Shown here: in pieces, positions 48,264 to 56,806 of the stretch
How the letters are laid out: the number at the start of each line of letters is the position of its first letter
Position numbering within the stretch: position 1 is the first letter of the stretch
Assembly (NCBI GenBank): GCA_963724015.1
Contig: CAVRTM010000006.1
Coordinates: 62,001 to 126,000, forward strand
Direction: 5' to 3'
Source of the DNA: CAVRTM01 sp963724015
Lineage (GTDB): Bacteria; Actinomycetota; Actinomycetes; Actinomycetales; Dermatophilaceae
DNA: 64,000 nt
Position numbers and translations under genes: made by a program
The notes under the pieces: model-generated
What the model was told of the DNA's origin: nothing
What the model saw: only the letters and a program-made list of their open reading frames with translations
The model's database searches: none

Positions 48264-48467
48264 CGTCGGTCCGCTGCGGCACACCGCCGCCCCGGTCGCC
48301 GCCCGGAGTGGTGATCACCTGCGCAAGCGCCAGCCACACACTCCGGGCGGTTCCGTCAGGACGTGGCAGCAGCTCCCTCGCGGGGCGGCGCCATGCCACG
48401 CGAATGCGCGCTGCCGCACTGAACCTGCGATGCGGTCGCCGCAACCGACGGCCGCGCCGGCCCACGC

Positions 48468-49034
48468 TCACCCTCGCTGGTCTGGGTCCGCCTGCAGGGC
48501 GGGCCTGCCGCGCGACCGCACCGTCGCCCTGATGGCCACAGCGCCGACGAGCACCGCGGCCAGCACGATCGGAAGCCACGGCACCGATCTCTGCCCGGCG
48601 GTGCGCTGCGTGGGAGCGCGCACATGCTGAGGACGCACTCCCGGAGCGGGTTGCTTGGCGGTGAAGGTGAACCGTCCCGAGACCGGGTGCCCGTCGACCG
48701 ATGTGACCCGCCACAGGACCGCGTAACGCCCGGCGGGCGCACCCGGCTGCACGGACTGGGTCACGGTGTTGTCGACCGCTCGGGCCGCCCCGGTCTGCAC
48801 CGGACCACCCGGGCCGGTGACGACCAGCTGGGTCCCCAGGGCCAGGGCCGGTTGGTCGAACGTCAGCGTGATGCTGCCCGGGACGGTGGGCACGGTGCTG
48901 CTCGCCGCAGGTGACGTGGCGACCAGCGTGTCGTGCGCGCTGGCCGTGCCGGCGCTGCCGACGCCCGCGGTGATGAGCAGCGCGAGCACTGTCAGAGCCC
49001 GCCACCAGGTGCGGCGGACCCCCAGCGTGTTCAT
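48468..49034 (-). CDS. CopC/YobA-like copper-binding envelope protein
   Basis: A 188-residue exported protein. The signal peptide ends at GTASAHDTLVAT; the histidine right after cleavage is the N-terminal Cu(II) ligand of CopC proteins. The beta-sandwich follows: TVPGSITLTFDQPALALGTQ, TQSVQPGAPAGRYAVLWRVT and VTSVDGHPVSGRFTFTAK with the second conserved histidine. A C-terminal membrane anchor (VPWLPIVLAAVLVGAVAI) holds it at the membrane surface. Start ATG 49034 overlaps the ycnI-like stop, so the two are made together. Confidence 0.93.
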   Translation of the reverse strand: MNTLGVRRTWWRALTVLALLITAGVGSAGTASAHDTLVATSPAASSTVPTVPGSITLTFDQPALALGTQLVVTGPGGPVQTGAARAVDNTVTQSVQPGAPAGRYAVLWRVTSVDGHPVSGRFTFTAKQPAPGVRPQHVRAPTQRTAGQRSVPWLPIVLAAVLVGAVAIRATVRSRGRPALQADPDQRG

Positions 49035-49837
49035 GAGTGGCCCGGGCCCGTACGACGACGGCCCAGCAGCAGCCCAGCGGCGGTCAGCAGCGCCACCACG
49101 AGGGCGGCCCCGGCGAGCCAGCGAGCGGCCGCGTCGCGGGTCGTACCGGCGTCGACCGGGCCGGACGCCGCGGACGCGGCGGTCCCCGGACTGGTCGCTG
49201 CGGGCGAGGTCGCGGACGGCGAGGTGGCGGGAGCGTCGTCCGATCCGGATGCCGCGGTGATGGTGAACGCCGGCGCGGGATGCTCCGGCTCCGGCTGACC
49301 TGCCTTGGTCGGCTCGGACCACCTGACCACCGTGCCGTCGGAGTACGTCTGGTCCACCGGGAGCACCATCTCTCCGGGTCCGGGCAGCGGTCCGGCGCTG
49401 ATCGCGAACTCCTGGTACTGCGTCGGGCGCAGCGCCGCCCCCGGGCCGGCGGTCCAGGTCACCACGTGCGGCGCCTTCGTGAGCGTCGTGCCGGAGACGG
49501 AGACCGGCTTGGGCAGCGTGGCGTCGGTGACCACCGCCTTCCAGCCGGGAACGGGTCGCGTCGAGACCGAGCTCAGCGGGGCGTTCTGCGGCAGGGTCAG
49601 GACGATCTTGGTCGTGGAGGCGGTCGGGGACTCGTTCGGCACCCGGAAGGTCAGCTGGGCGTAGCTGCCGGAGGCGGTCGAGTCCGGGACAACGTGAACG
49701 TGCGCCGAGGCGGTGCCGGCGCCGGCCAGCGCGGCGGCGACCGTTGCGGTGGCAACGGCGGCGACACGCGCAGCCCTCCTTCGGCGCCGGACGGCAGCCG
49801 GCGGTGACGTGGTCGTCTTCATGACGTGAGCAGACAT
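49031..49837 (-). CDS. YcnI/DUF1775 copper-binding envelope protein
   Basis: A 268-residue exported protein. The signal peptide ends in AGTASAHVHVVPDS; the mature N-terminal histidine and a later tryptophan form the copper site of YcnI. The domain (YAQLTFRVPNESPTASTTKI, VLTLPQNAPLSSVSTRPVPGW, YQEFAISAGPLPGPGEMVLP) is complete; a Thr/Ser/Ala linker and a C-terminal membrane helix (AGAALVVALLTAAGLLLG) with basic end follow. ATG 49837 is preferred since GAAGGAC lies seven bases upstream. ATGA overlap with copC downstream. Copper-regulated expression is likely, but I see no clear CsoR or CopY site. Confidence 0.93.
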   Translation of the reverse strand: MSAHVMKTTTSPPAAVRRRRRAARVAAVATATVAAALAGAGTASAHVHVVPDSTASGSYAQLTFRVPNESPTASTTKIVLTLPQNAPLSSVSTRPVPGWKAVVTDATLPKPVSVSGTTLTKAPHVVTWTAGPGAALRPTQYQEFAISAGPLPGPGEMVLPVDQTYSDGTVVRWSEPTKAGQPEPEHPAPAFTITAASGSDDAPATSPSATSPAATSPGTAASAASGPVDAGTTRDAAARWLAGAALVVALLTAAGLLLGRRRTGPGHS

Positions 49838-50022
49838 GCGGTTGTCCTTCAAGGCTGGTCGGCGCAGGCAGGAGCCGCGCCGAGCGGACGAACGGGAAAG
49901 GGGGGGCCGGACCCAGGCAGCGGGACGGCGGGTACCGCGGCTGTCGGCCCAGCACCGCGATGCAGCGGCACCGCGAGGCAGCTCGACGGTAGAACCCGGA
50001 TGTCGCGGAAGCCGCTGGGAGG

Positions 50023-50628
50023 TCAGGCGAGGCAGGTGCCCTCGTGGGGCGGCCCTCGCCGCCCGACCCCGCTGGAGACCATCCGGCCGCGGCACAGCAC
50101 CGGGACCGCGCATCGGAAGACGGGGGCCACCCGGGTGGGCGAGAGCGGCACAGAGCGCGGCAGAAGGGCCGGCAGCAGGAGGGTGGCCAGCAGCCACAGC
50201 GCGCGGTCGCCGCGGGCGAGGAGCACCGCCAGAACCACCGTGGCGCCCGCGTGGGCGAGCACCATGGGCAACGGCGACCCGGACCCCGGCGACCCCGCAA
50301 GGCACGACGTCATGGACATCGGGCCGGCGGCATGGCTCGCCGGCATGGTGACGGTCATGCACCCGGCCGCGGGCGCGAGTGCCATGAAGGCTGCGTGCAG
50401 ACCGATTTGGACCGCGCCCAGGGCCAGTGTCGTGTGGGCCACACCGAACCTGCGCGCGGTCACCAGCACTGACACGCCCGCGACACCGCCGGCGAGGAAG
50501 GTAAGCGTGACCGGCCGCGGGGACGGACCGCCCGCCGCAACGTGGGCGACCAGCGCGAGGGCGAACGCCACTGTGCCGAACGCGGCCGCGCGGGCCAAGC
50601 GCAACGGACCGGCAGCTGGCGATCCCAT
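50023..50628 (-). CDS. Membrane protein with Met/His/Cys-rich loop (putative copper)
   Basis: About 201 residues with five hydrophobic segments. Between segments three and four, GCMTVTMPASHAAGPMSMTSC packs five methionine/histidine positions and two cysteines in 21 residues, a composition seen in copper- or silver-binding loops. Family unknown. It is encoded upstream of ycnI and copC on the same strand, with a gap of about 185 bases. ATG 50628 is preferred over GTG 50649 because AGGGTGA precedes it. The link to copper is an inference from the loop and neighbours. Confidence 0.65.
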   Translation of the reverse strand: MGSPAAGPLRLARAAAFGTVAFALALVAHVAAGGPSPRPVTLTFLAGGVAGVSVLVTARRFGVAHTTLALGAVQIGLHAAFMALAPAAGCMTVTMPASHAAGPMSMTSCLAGSPGSGSPLPMVLAHAGATVVLAVLLARGDRALWLLATLLLPALLPRSVPLSPTRVAPVFRCAVPVLCRGRMVSSGVGRRGPPHEGTCLA

Positions 50629-50863
50629 GCCGATCACCCTAGTCCGCACCGGCCGTCGCTACTCGCCCGGCAGTCACCGCCCCGGCAGAGCCGACCGCAC
50701 AGGCGAGCCGAGAGGCGGTGGCCGTTCGCCAGACGTGCGTAGGCCTGCCGTCGCATCACGTACGACCACCGCAATGCGCGGCGAGGTCGTAGCCCCCATC
50801 GGCGGGCGGGCCGAGGTCGGGGCGCTTAGGGTTGGCGGCCAGCGCTCGCCAGGAGGAGACCCG

Positions 50864-51982
50864 TTGAACTCGTCATCCGTCGTTGGCGCAACTGAGGAGC
50901 ACAAGAGCCAGCGGGCCGCGCTGGTGGCGGGCGGGGTCGTGCTGTTGGTCATCGCCGTGGTCGGTCTTGCCTGGGCGAAGTGGATTCCCTACTCGCACAA
51001 GGTCGGCGATCTTTCGATCTCCCGCTCGTGGTCAGGAACGGCGCTGACCGACGCCGCTCGCAGTGCGCCAACGTGGTGGCAGGGCGCAGGGGATTTCACC
51101 GTCGCCTACACCCTGGCGGTGTGGAAGGCCCTGATCGTCGGCCTGCTGATCGCCGCGGCGGTGGACGCCCTGCTGCCCAAGCGGTGGCTGCGCGACGTGC
51201 TCACCCGGCGCAGCCGGTGGGGTGGTCCCGTGGTGGCCGGCGTGGCCTCGCTGCCGAGCATGATGTGCACCTGCTGCACCGCCCCCGTCGCGGTATCCCT
51301 GCGCCGTTCCGGTGTGCCCGCCTCTGCCGCGGTCGCCTACTGGCTGGGCAACCCGGTGCTCAACCCCGCCGTTCTGGTGTTCCTTGCCCTCGTCGGTCCT
51401 TGGCAGTGGGTCGCGGTCCGGCTCGCCGTAGGAGCCATGCTCGTCGTCGGGGCCGGGGTCCTCGTGGCGGGCTGGGTCGCCGCCGAGCGGTCGCGGGGTC
51501 GCGGCTCGACGCCCCCGGTCGTCACGGCCGGCCCCGTCGGCCTGGAGGAGGACGTCGAGCTGGACCACCAGCCAGGAGCGACGGCCGCCGTGCGGCGCTA
51601 CGTCATCTCCGTGGCCCGGCTGACTGTCACGCTGCTGCCCGAGTACGCGGTCGTGGTTTTTGCCGTGGGTGCCGCCGCGCACGTGCTGCCATCGGACGCC
51701 GGCTGGCTGAGCAGGGGTGTTCTTGGTCTGATCGTCCTGGCCGTGGTCGCCACCCTCATGGTCATCCCGACCGGCGGGGAGATCCCGGTTGCCGGCGCGC
51801 TGGCCGCCGCCGGGACCAGCCACTGGGCCATCGGCGTGGTGCTGCTGGCGCTGCCGGCTCTCAGCCTGCCCTCGATGCTCATGGTCGGGCGAGCCCTGAC
51901 CTGGCGGGTCACGACCGCCACCGCGGGGCTGGCGCTCGTCAGCGGGCTACTCGCAGGAGGGCTCTTGACCGCCCTGGCCTGA
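50864..51982 (+). CDS. Permease of the YraQ/ArsP (DUF318) type
   Basis: About 372 residues, eight or more membrane helices. ASLPSMMCTCCTAPVAVSLR and SAAVAYWLGNPVLNPAVLVF match the conserved half-motifs of DUF318/ArsP-like permeases; the second half repeats the pattern with VIPTGGEIPVAGALAAAGTS. The CTCC cluster could be a metal or metalloid site. The start is TTG 50864, fixed by AGGAGGAG at 50851-50858; no other start codon has an SD. It is divergent from the ycnI-copC group. Substrate unknown; metal or organometal export is plausible by family. Confidence 0.85.
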   Translation: MNSSSVVGATEEHKSQRAALVAGGVVLLVIAVVGLAWAKWIPYSHKVGDLSISRSWSGTALTDAARSAPTWWQGAGDFTVAYTLAVWKALIVGLLIAAAVDALLPKRWLRDVLTRRSRWGGPVVAGVASLPSMMCTCCTAPVAVSLRRSGVPASAAVAYWLGNPVLNPAVLVFLALVGPWQWVAVRLAVGAMLVVGAGVLVAGWVAAERSRGRGSTPPVVTAGPVGLEEDVELDHQPGATAAVRRYVISVARLTVTLLPEYAVVVFAVGAAAHVLPSDAGWLSRGVLGLIVLAVVATLMVIPTGGEIPVAGALAAAGTSHWAIGVVLLALPALSLPSMLMVGRALTWRVTTATAGLALVSGLLAGGLLTALA

Positions 51983-52019
51983 GACCAGGGCCCCGTACAG
52001 CCGAAGCCGGCCGGGGCCG

Positions 52020-52138
52020 GCTCCGCGATAAGGGGGTGGCCGCTGTTGGCCCTCCTCGCCGTGGTGGTCCAGCAGGCGCTGGCGGTCTACCCCGAGGAGC
52101 AGGGCGGGCAGCACGTCTTCTGGGGTGGCATCTCGCTG
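52020..52138 (+). repeat. Direct repeat, copy B: truncated copy of the small membrane-protein gene
   Basis: GCTCCGCGATAAGGGGGTGG to GGCATCTCGCTG repeats 43195-43313. Its frame encodes WPLLALLAVVVQQALAVYPE and EQGGQHVFWGGISL, then similarity stops dead and the map gene's 3' end begins 16 bases later. It has no start codon of its own. Confidence 0.8.
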
Positions 52139-52153
52139 GACGTTCGGTCCCGG

Positions 52154-52918
52154 TCAGCGCTCGGTGAGCACCATCGGGCCGTCGGCGGTGACGGCGACGG
52201 TGTGCTCCATGTGCGCGCCGCGGGAGCCGTCACTGCTGCGCAGGGTCCATCCGTCGGGGTCGGTGTAGAGCTCGTCGGTGGTGTGCAGGAACCACGGCTC
52301 GATGGCGATGACGAGGCCCTCGCGGATCGTGAAACCGCGGCCGGCGCGCCCATCGTTCGGGATGTGCAGGTCACCGTGCATGGTCCGGCCGACGCTGTGG
52401 CCGCCGAAGTCCGTGTTGATCGTCAGGCCCTTGCTCTTGGCCACCGTCGCGATCGCATGAGAGATGTCGCCGATCTTGTTGCCCGGCAGGGCGGCAGCGA
52501 TGCCGGCCTCGAGGGCACGGGTGGTGGTCTCGATGAGCTCGACGTCCTCCTGGCGCGGCGTGCCGACGACGACGCTGAGCGCTGAGTCGGAGACCCAGCC
52601 GTCCACGCTGGCAGCGAAGTCGACGCTGAGCAGGTCGCCGTCCTGCAGGGCGTAGTCGAAGGGCAGGCCGTGCAGCACGGCGTCATTCACGCTGGTGCAC
52701 AAGACCTTCCCGAACGGCATCGCACCGAAGCTCGGGTGGTAGTCGATGTAGCACGACTCCGCCCCCCGCTGCTTGATCATCCGGTGCGCCAGCTCATCCA
52801 GCTCGAGCAGATTGACGCCGACGTCGGCCTTGTCCTGGAGCGCGAGGAGTACGTCGGCCACGAAGCGGCCGGCCGGCTTCATCTCCTCGATCTCAGCAGG
52901 GGTGTGTAGTTCGATCAT
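52154..52918 (-). CDS. map: Type I methionine aminopeptidase
   Basis: Removes initiator methionine from nascent proteins; 254 residues. The metal ligands are all present: the two aspartates in LLSVDFAASVDGWVSDSALS, the histidine in DFGGHSVGRTMHGDLHIP, and glutamates in LVIAIEPWFL and GAHMEHTVAV; the substrate-binding histidine is in CYIDYHPSFGAMPFG. It is probably one of several Map paralogues, as is common in actinobacteria. ATG 52918 has no SD; TAGGGT seven bases upstream indicates leaderless transcription. Its 3' end abuts repeat copy B. Confidence 0.95.
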   Translation of the reverse strand: MIELHTPAEIEEMKPAGRFVADVLLALQDKADVGVNLLELDELAHRMIKQRGAESCYIDYHPSFGAMPFGKVLCTSVNDAVLHGLPFDYALQDGDLLSVDFAASVDGWVSDSALSVVVGTPRQEDVELIETTTRALEAGIAAALPGNKIGDISHAIATVAKSKGLTINTDFGGHSVGRTMHGDLHIPNDGRAGRGFTIREGLVIAIEPWFLHTTDELYTDPDGWTLRSSDGSRGAHMEHTVAVTADGPMVLTER

Positions 52919-52925
52919 GGCAGGG

Positions 52926-52931
52926 ACCCTA
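52926..52931 (-). promoter_or_regulatory. map: Probable -10 box, leaderless map promoter
   Basis: Minus-strand TAGGGT, seven bases before ATG 52918. Confidence 0.5.
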
Positions 52932-53238
52932 CGCTGGGGCGCCGTACCCCGACTTCACCGCGAGATCGGGAACGGTCCGGTGTGGCCGGCGTTGGCCGGC
53001 CACAGCGATCGTCCGAGGCCGGGCCGGCACAGCCCCGGCGTCCGACAGGCCGATGGGCAGGTCCGCCTCGGCGACAGCCTCCAGGGTGCGACGAGCCAGG
53101 GCTGCACCGACCGGCGCACTGCGGCACTCCGCACGAGCTCACCGCGCTCGCTCCCGTCGTCGCCATCGCAGAGGCTCGACGATGGCGAACCTCATGCGGC
53201 ACCGGGACCATGATCCGACTGCGGCGGTTTGTCGGACA
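52932..53238. other. Intergenic stretch, nothing supported
   Basis: No frame here looks like a gene on either strand; it contains only the upstream part of the map promoter. Confidence 0.5.
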
Positions 53239-53763
53239 TCAGCCCACTGTCGTGTCCTGGTACTTCGGGGTCAGCTCGGTCCAGCGCGCCTGCCAGGCCG
53301 AGGCGGGCTTCTGCTCCGACCAGCCGCCGATGTGTGCGGGGCCGTCGCTCGCGAGCGAACGTCCGAGGTCCTCCAGGTGGACCTGCCAGCCGGCTCCGTA
53401 GTAGTGGAGCGAGTCGACCGGCAGGCCACGCTCCTCGACCACCAGCGTGGTCCGGGAGCCCTCCGCGGTGAGCCAGGCCTCGATCTGGGACTCGTCAGCC
53501 GTGCCCGGCTCCGTGGTGATCAAGAGATGGTGCGGGGCGTCGCAGACCTCGATCCTCGCCGGGCCGCTCCATGTGCTGGTGAAGACGGCGTGGACCATGC
53601 CGCCCTCCCGCAGGTCGCCGGACACCTCGGCGATCCAGCGCGCGAGTCGCTCCGGCGTGGTGCACGCCTCCCACAGGTCCTTGATGTCGGTGTCGTACAC
53701 GTCCTCGACGCGCACCGCTCCACGGGTTTCGTCGAGCGCCCGCATCGTCCCGATGATTCTCAT
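53239..53763 (-). CDS. SRPBCC/AHSA1-domain protein
   Basis: A 174-residue START-like protein: VEDVYDTDIKDLWEACTTPE, RLARWIAEVSGDLREGGMVH, TTLVVEERGLPVDSLHYYGA and GWQVHLEDLGRSLA follow the activator-of-Hsp90-like (AHSA1) subgroup. ATG 53763 overlaps the ArsR stop (ATGA) and has AAGAAGG upstream. ArsR-SRPBCC pairs are very common in actinobacteria; the SRPBCC protein is thought to bind a small hydrophobic ligand, but its function is not established. Confidence 0.9.
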   Translation of the reverse strand: MRIIGTMRALDETRGAVRVEDVYDTDIKDLWEACTTPERLARWIAEVSGDLREGGMVHAVFTSTWSGPARIEVCDAPHHLLITTEPGTADESQIEAWLTAEGSRTTLVVEERGLPVDSLHYYGAGWQVHLEDLGRSLASDGPAHIGGWSEQKPASAWQARWTELTPKYQDTTVG

Positions 53764-54077
53764 TGTTGCGCCTTCTTTCCTCGTGCGATCTCCGTCTGCA
53801 GTGCGTCGAGCCGGTGCCGCCATAGCGCGCGGTAGTCCTCCAGCCACTCATCAACCTCGACGAGCGCCTCCGGGCGCAGGCTGTAGATCCTCCGCTGCGC
53901 CTCCTGGCGGACGTCGACGAGCCCGGCCTCCCTCAGAACCCGCAAGTGCCGGGACACGCCGGGTCGAGCGATCGGCAGCGCGTCGGCCAGCTCGCCGGCC
54001 GTCGCCGGATGGTCCCGCAGTATCTCGAGTACCGTCCGTCGGCTCTGGTCAGCCAACGCCTGCAACACCGCGTCCAT
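53760..54077 (-). CDS. ArsR-family transcriptional regulator
   Basis: A 105-residue winged-helix regulator: MDAVLQALADQSRRTVLEIL, PATAGELADALPIARPGVSRHLRVL (recognition helix) and GLVDVRQEAQRRIYSLRPEA. There is no cysteine metal site, so this is the non-metal subgroup linked to SRPBCC genes. ATG 54077 is chosen; a GTG two codons earlier is possible. A perfect 14-bp palindrome lies 18 bases upstream and is likely its own operator. Confidence 0.9.
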   Translation of the reverse strand: MDAVLQALADQSRRTVLEILRDHPATAGELADALPIARPGVSRHLRVLREAGLVDVRQEAQRRIYSLRPEALVEVDEWLEDYRALWRHRLDALQTEIARGKKAQQ

Positions 54078-54095
54078 GGTCACATGGTACCCAAC

Positions 54096-54109
54096 TCGTT
54101 ACGTAACGA
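54096..54109. promoter_or_regulatory. ArsR operator
   Basis: TCGTTACGTAACGA, a perfect palindrome, just upstream of the arsR-like start. Typical size and place for an ArsR autoregulatory site. Confidence 0.7.
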
Positions 54110-54137
54110 CAAGGGTACGCGCGGGAGGCGTGCAAGC

Positions 54138-54618
54138 TCACCGCTCACGCGCGGTCACGTCGCGAGCCTGCGCCCACCTGGCTGAGCCCTCGATCCCAAG
54201 GACTTTCCCGGTGCCGCGGAATCCTGCCTGCCACAAGGTGTCTGCAGTTCCTCCGACGACCAGGTTGTCGGCTGGATAACGCCGGATCCGTTCTGCCAGT
54301 GTGTCGCTGTCGTCTCGCAGTGGGTACGAGCCGACCGGCCCGAGCACCGGTGTGAGCCAGACAGCCGGGTACTCCTGCTGTGCTCCCCAATGAGCGGCCA
54401 GTGTCCCCAGCGACTTCGCCACGATGAGGACAGGCCCGGGCTGACGCTCCATCTCGTCCAGCTGCCGGGCGACTCCCTCGACGAACGCGCGAGGCGCGAC
54501 GGGAACCCCGGACACCTCCCACTCGGCGTGAAACACCGTCCATCCGGCGCTCTGAAGCGCCCTCGCCTCGATGTTCGCCGACCGGAAAGGGTTCATCGGC
54601 CTGGCGAATTCGCGGCTC
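54138..54618 (-). CDS. Small alpha/beta-hydrolase-fold protein
   Basis: About 159 residues. PVLIVAKSLGTLAAHWGA is the nucleophile elbow (x-K-S-x-G), YPAVWLTPVLG the next strand, and NLVVGGTADTLWQ the acidic strand; GKVLGIEGSARW closes. This matches the short alpha/beta hydrolase group often annotated as hypothetical. The N-terminal RPMNPFRSANIEARALQSAG fits the first helix. The ORF extends upstream without conservation; ATG 54618 has GGTGGGG before it, but the true start could be further out. Confidence 0.65.
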
Positions 54619-54733
54619 ATACCCCACCATCGCGACTCCCGGGTTGCTGTGACCTCACGCTCGTGGCGGACACGATCGAGAGCTCGCACGCGACCTGCAG
54701 CCACAACCAACGCATTCGGTCTCCATCGCTGTC

Positions 54734-55783
54734 TCAGGAGTAGTCGGCGACGACCCGGCGGGCGGCGCCGTCCACCGTGATCCGGCCGCCGTGCGGAAGG
54801 ATCCACTGCGGCCGGGTGTGGCCGAACGGTACGCCGACGCACACGACGGCGTCCGGGTTGTACCGGTGGACCATGTCCACCACGACGTCCCGCTGCTCGG
54901 CACGCAGTCGAGCGCGTTCCTCCGCCGGCGGACGGCGCGACAGGTCCGACACCGGCGGCCGGGCGACCAGGACCGCGTCGACGGCCCCGAGGATGCCCCG
55001 TTCACCCAGTGACCGGACGATCCAGCCGACGTTGATGGCCGCAAGCAGCTCCTCCGACGTCTCGAGGAGGAGAACCCCGCCATCAAGGACGCACGCCTCG
55101 AAGGGGAACCGTCCCGCGGCGAGGACCCATTCGATGACCTCGAGGCAGCCGCCCCACGTGCGTCCGGTCACCGATCGCGCCGGGCCGTGCCAGCTCCACG
55201 GTTCTGTCTCCTCGCGCTGGCCGAAGGAGGTCAGGGCGCGTGGGTCAGCCCAGTCGACACCGACGTCCTCGGACTCGTGCGGGTCGACGACCTCGATCGT
55301 CTCACCGGTGACCAGTGCGGCGCGCAGCGCCCGTGCGTGGATGTCGTCGACGCACGGGCCCGGGCCCAGGTGGACCTGGGTCGAGCCGCCGTAGAAGCTG
55401 GCGATGCCGTTCGCCCAGAGCCAGTGGTGGAGGTTGGTGTTGTCGCTGGTCCCGAGAAAGGGCTTGGGGTCCCGGCGGACCAGGTCCGCGTCAAGATGGG
55501 GGATGACGGTGATCTGGTCCTCTCCCCCGATCACCGTGACGATGCCGCGGATCGTGGGGTCGGCGAACGCCGCGTTGAGGTCGGCGGCGCGGGCCTGCGG
55601 GGTCGCCCCGACCTCACGCGTCGTCGGGTACTCCACCGGGATGAGCCCAGTCACCTCGGCCAGCCGCCGCATGGCCTGCTCGTGCACCGCCGGAAAGGCA
55701 CCTGCCGCAGCAAAGGACGGTGACAGTACGGCGACGCGGTCGCCGGGACGAGCCTTGGGCGGCTGGACGAGCGAGTGAGACAT
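54734..55783 (-). CDS. S66-family peptidase (LD-carboxypeptidase / MccF-like)
   Basis: A 349-residue S66 peptidase. The nucleophile serine is in KPFLGTSDNTNLHHWL, the catalytic glutamate in GGVLLLETSEELLAA and the histidine in VGVPFGHTRPQWILPHGG. The GTSDNT context and length resemble the MccF subgroup, which cleaves microcin C-like aminoacyl adenylates, rather than the cell-wall LD-carboxypeptidase. This makes a self-immunity or detoxification role possible, but cell-wall recycling cannot be excluded. ATG 55783. Confidence 0.88.
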   Translation of the reverse strand: MSHSLVQPPKARPGDRVAVLSPSFAAAGAFPAVHEQAMRRLAEVTGLIPVEYPTTREVGATPQARAADLNAAFADPTIRGIVTVIGGEDQITVIPHLDADLVRRDPKPFLGTSDNTNLHHWLWANGIASFYGGSTQVHLGPGPCVDDIHARALRAALVTGETIEVVDPHESEDVGVDWADPRALTSFGQREETEPWSWHGPARSVTGRTWGGCLEVIEWVLAAGRFPFEACVLDGGVLLLETSEELLAAINVGWIVRSLGERGILGAVDAVLVARPPVSDLSRRPPAEERARLRAEQRDVVVDMVHRYNPDAVVCVGVPFGHTRPQWILPHGGRITVDGAARRVVADYS

Positions 55784-55858
55784 GCGCGCTATCCAACCAC
55801 TGCGCCCCGCACCCGGTGCGCCTTCCGATCGCAGCGGGCTGCGCTGCACGCACGAACC

Positions 55859-56692
55859 CTAGGACAGCAGGTCAGAGAGGTGCGCCCACGCAGCCTGACC
55901 CAGACGCCTGTCAGCAGATGCGCTCCCGCCGCGCTCCATGCGCGCTCCGCCCTTCACCACGCGCTCGCCAGGCAGGATCGTGCGGTGTCCGGCGTCCTCG
56001 TCGGTGACGAGGGTGGTTGCGAGCCCGTGGGCTGCGCGGCGGTCCCGAATTCGCTGCGCTTGTTCAACAGCAGGCCAGACCTTGTCATCTCCCCCGGCCA
56101 CCAGAACCACCTCGGGGATGCGCTCGACAGCGATCGTGGCCGCGGCCACCTCGTGGCCGAATCGGGTTCGGGAGCAACGGTATAAGTCGACGTACGCCGG
56201 CGGGTGATCGGCCGGCTCCCAGTCGTCGGCGAACTGGACGAACGGCAGCGGCTCCCCCTGGTAGGTCCAGTGCGAGGCGACTCGACCGTCTGCGGTGACG
56301 CCCGCCCACACGACATCGGACGGCGCGAACGCGACCACGGCATCGACGTGGTCCGACAGGACGCCGGTCACCAAGGCGGCCTCTGCCCCGAATGAGGTGC
56401 CGAGGACGATCACCCGCTCGCACACCTTCCGCAGCATGGCGACGCGGTCGAGGAAGAGCTCGACCGGGATCTCCCACGGCCCGTCATGCTGACCGTCACC
56501 ACCGAACCAACGGATCGACTCCGCCAGCACGCCATGGGCTCCCAGCACGCGGGCCCGATCAGTGTCGACACGCCCGCTGGAGCCAGCGAGAACCAGCGCG
56601 CCCACACCACGGTGCTCCTCAGGGAGGCACCTGACGCCTTCCATGTCCGTCAGCACGGTCTCTCGCACCGGGGCAGTGTGGCATCTGGCCAC
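55859..56692 (-). CDS. Alpha/beta hydrolase, BAAT/acyl-CoA thioesterase C-terminal type
   Basis: About 277 residues. VIVLGTSFGAEAALVTGVLS carries the nucleophile (GTSFG), VVLVAGGDDKVWPAVEQAQR the aspartate and EDAGHRTILPGE the histidine. The layout matches the thioesterase domain of bile acid-CoA:amino acid N-acyltransferase/acyl-CoA thioesterases, with a WYF-free core and no N-terminal beta domain. GTG 56692 is an ORF-track start with only a weak GAGG nearby; a downstream GTG is also possible. Substrate unknown. Confidence 0.8.
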   Translation of the reverse strand: MARCHTAPVRETVLTDMEGVRCLPEEHRGVGALVLAGSSGRVDTDRARVLGAHGVLAESIRWFGGDGQHDGPWEIPVELFLDRVAMLRKVCERVIVLGTSFGAEAALVTGVLSDHVDAVVAFAPSDVVWAGVTADGRVASHWTYQGEPLPFVQFADDWEPADHPPAYVDLYRCSRTRFGHEVAAATIAVERIPEVVLVAGGDDKVWPAVEQAQRIRDRRAAHGLATTLVTDEDAGHRTILPGERVVKGGARMERGGSASADRRLGQAAWAHLSDLLS

Positions 56693-56806
56693 GCCTCACG
56701 GACTGCACCGGTGCCGGGGCCGCAGCCCACACGGCGGGACGGCCAGCGGCGTCCGCTTCCCGTACGTCGCCAGCCTGGGCGTGCGACTGCTGCCTCGGCG
56801 CGCGCG

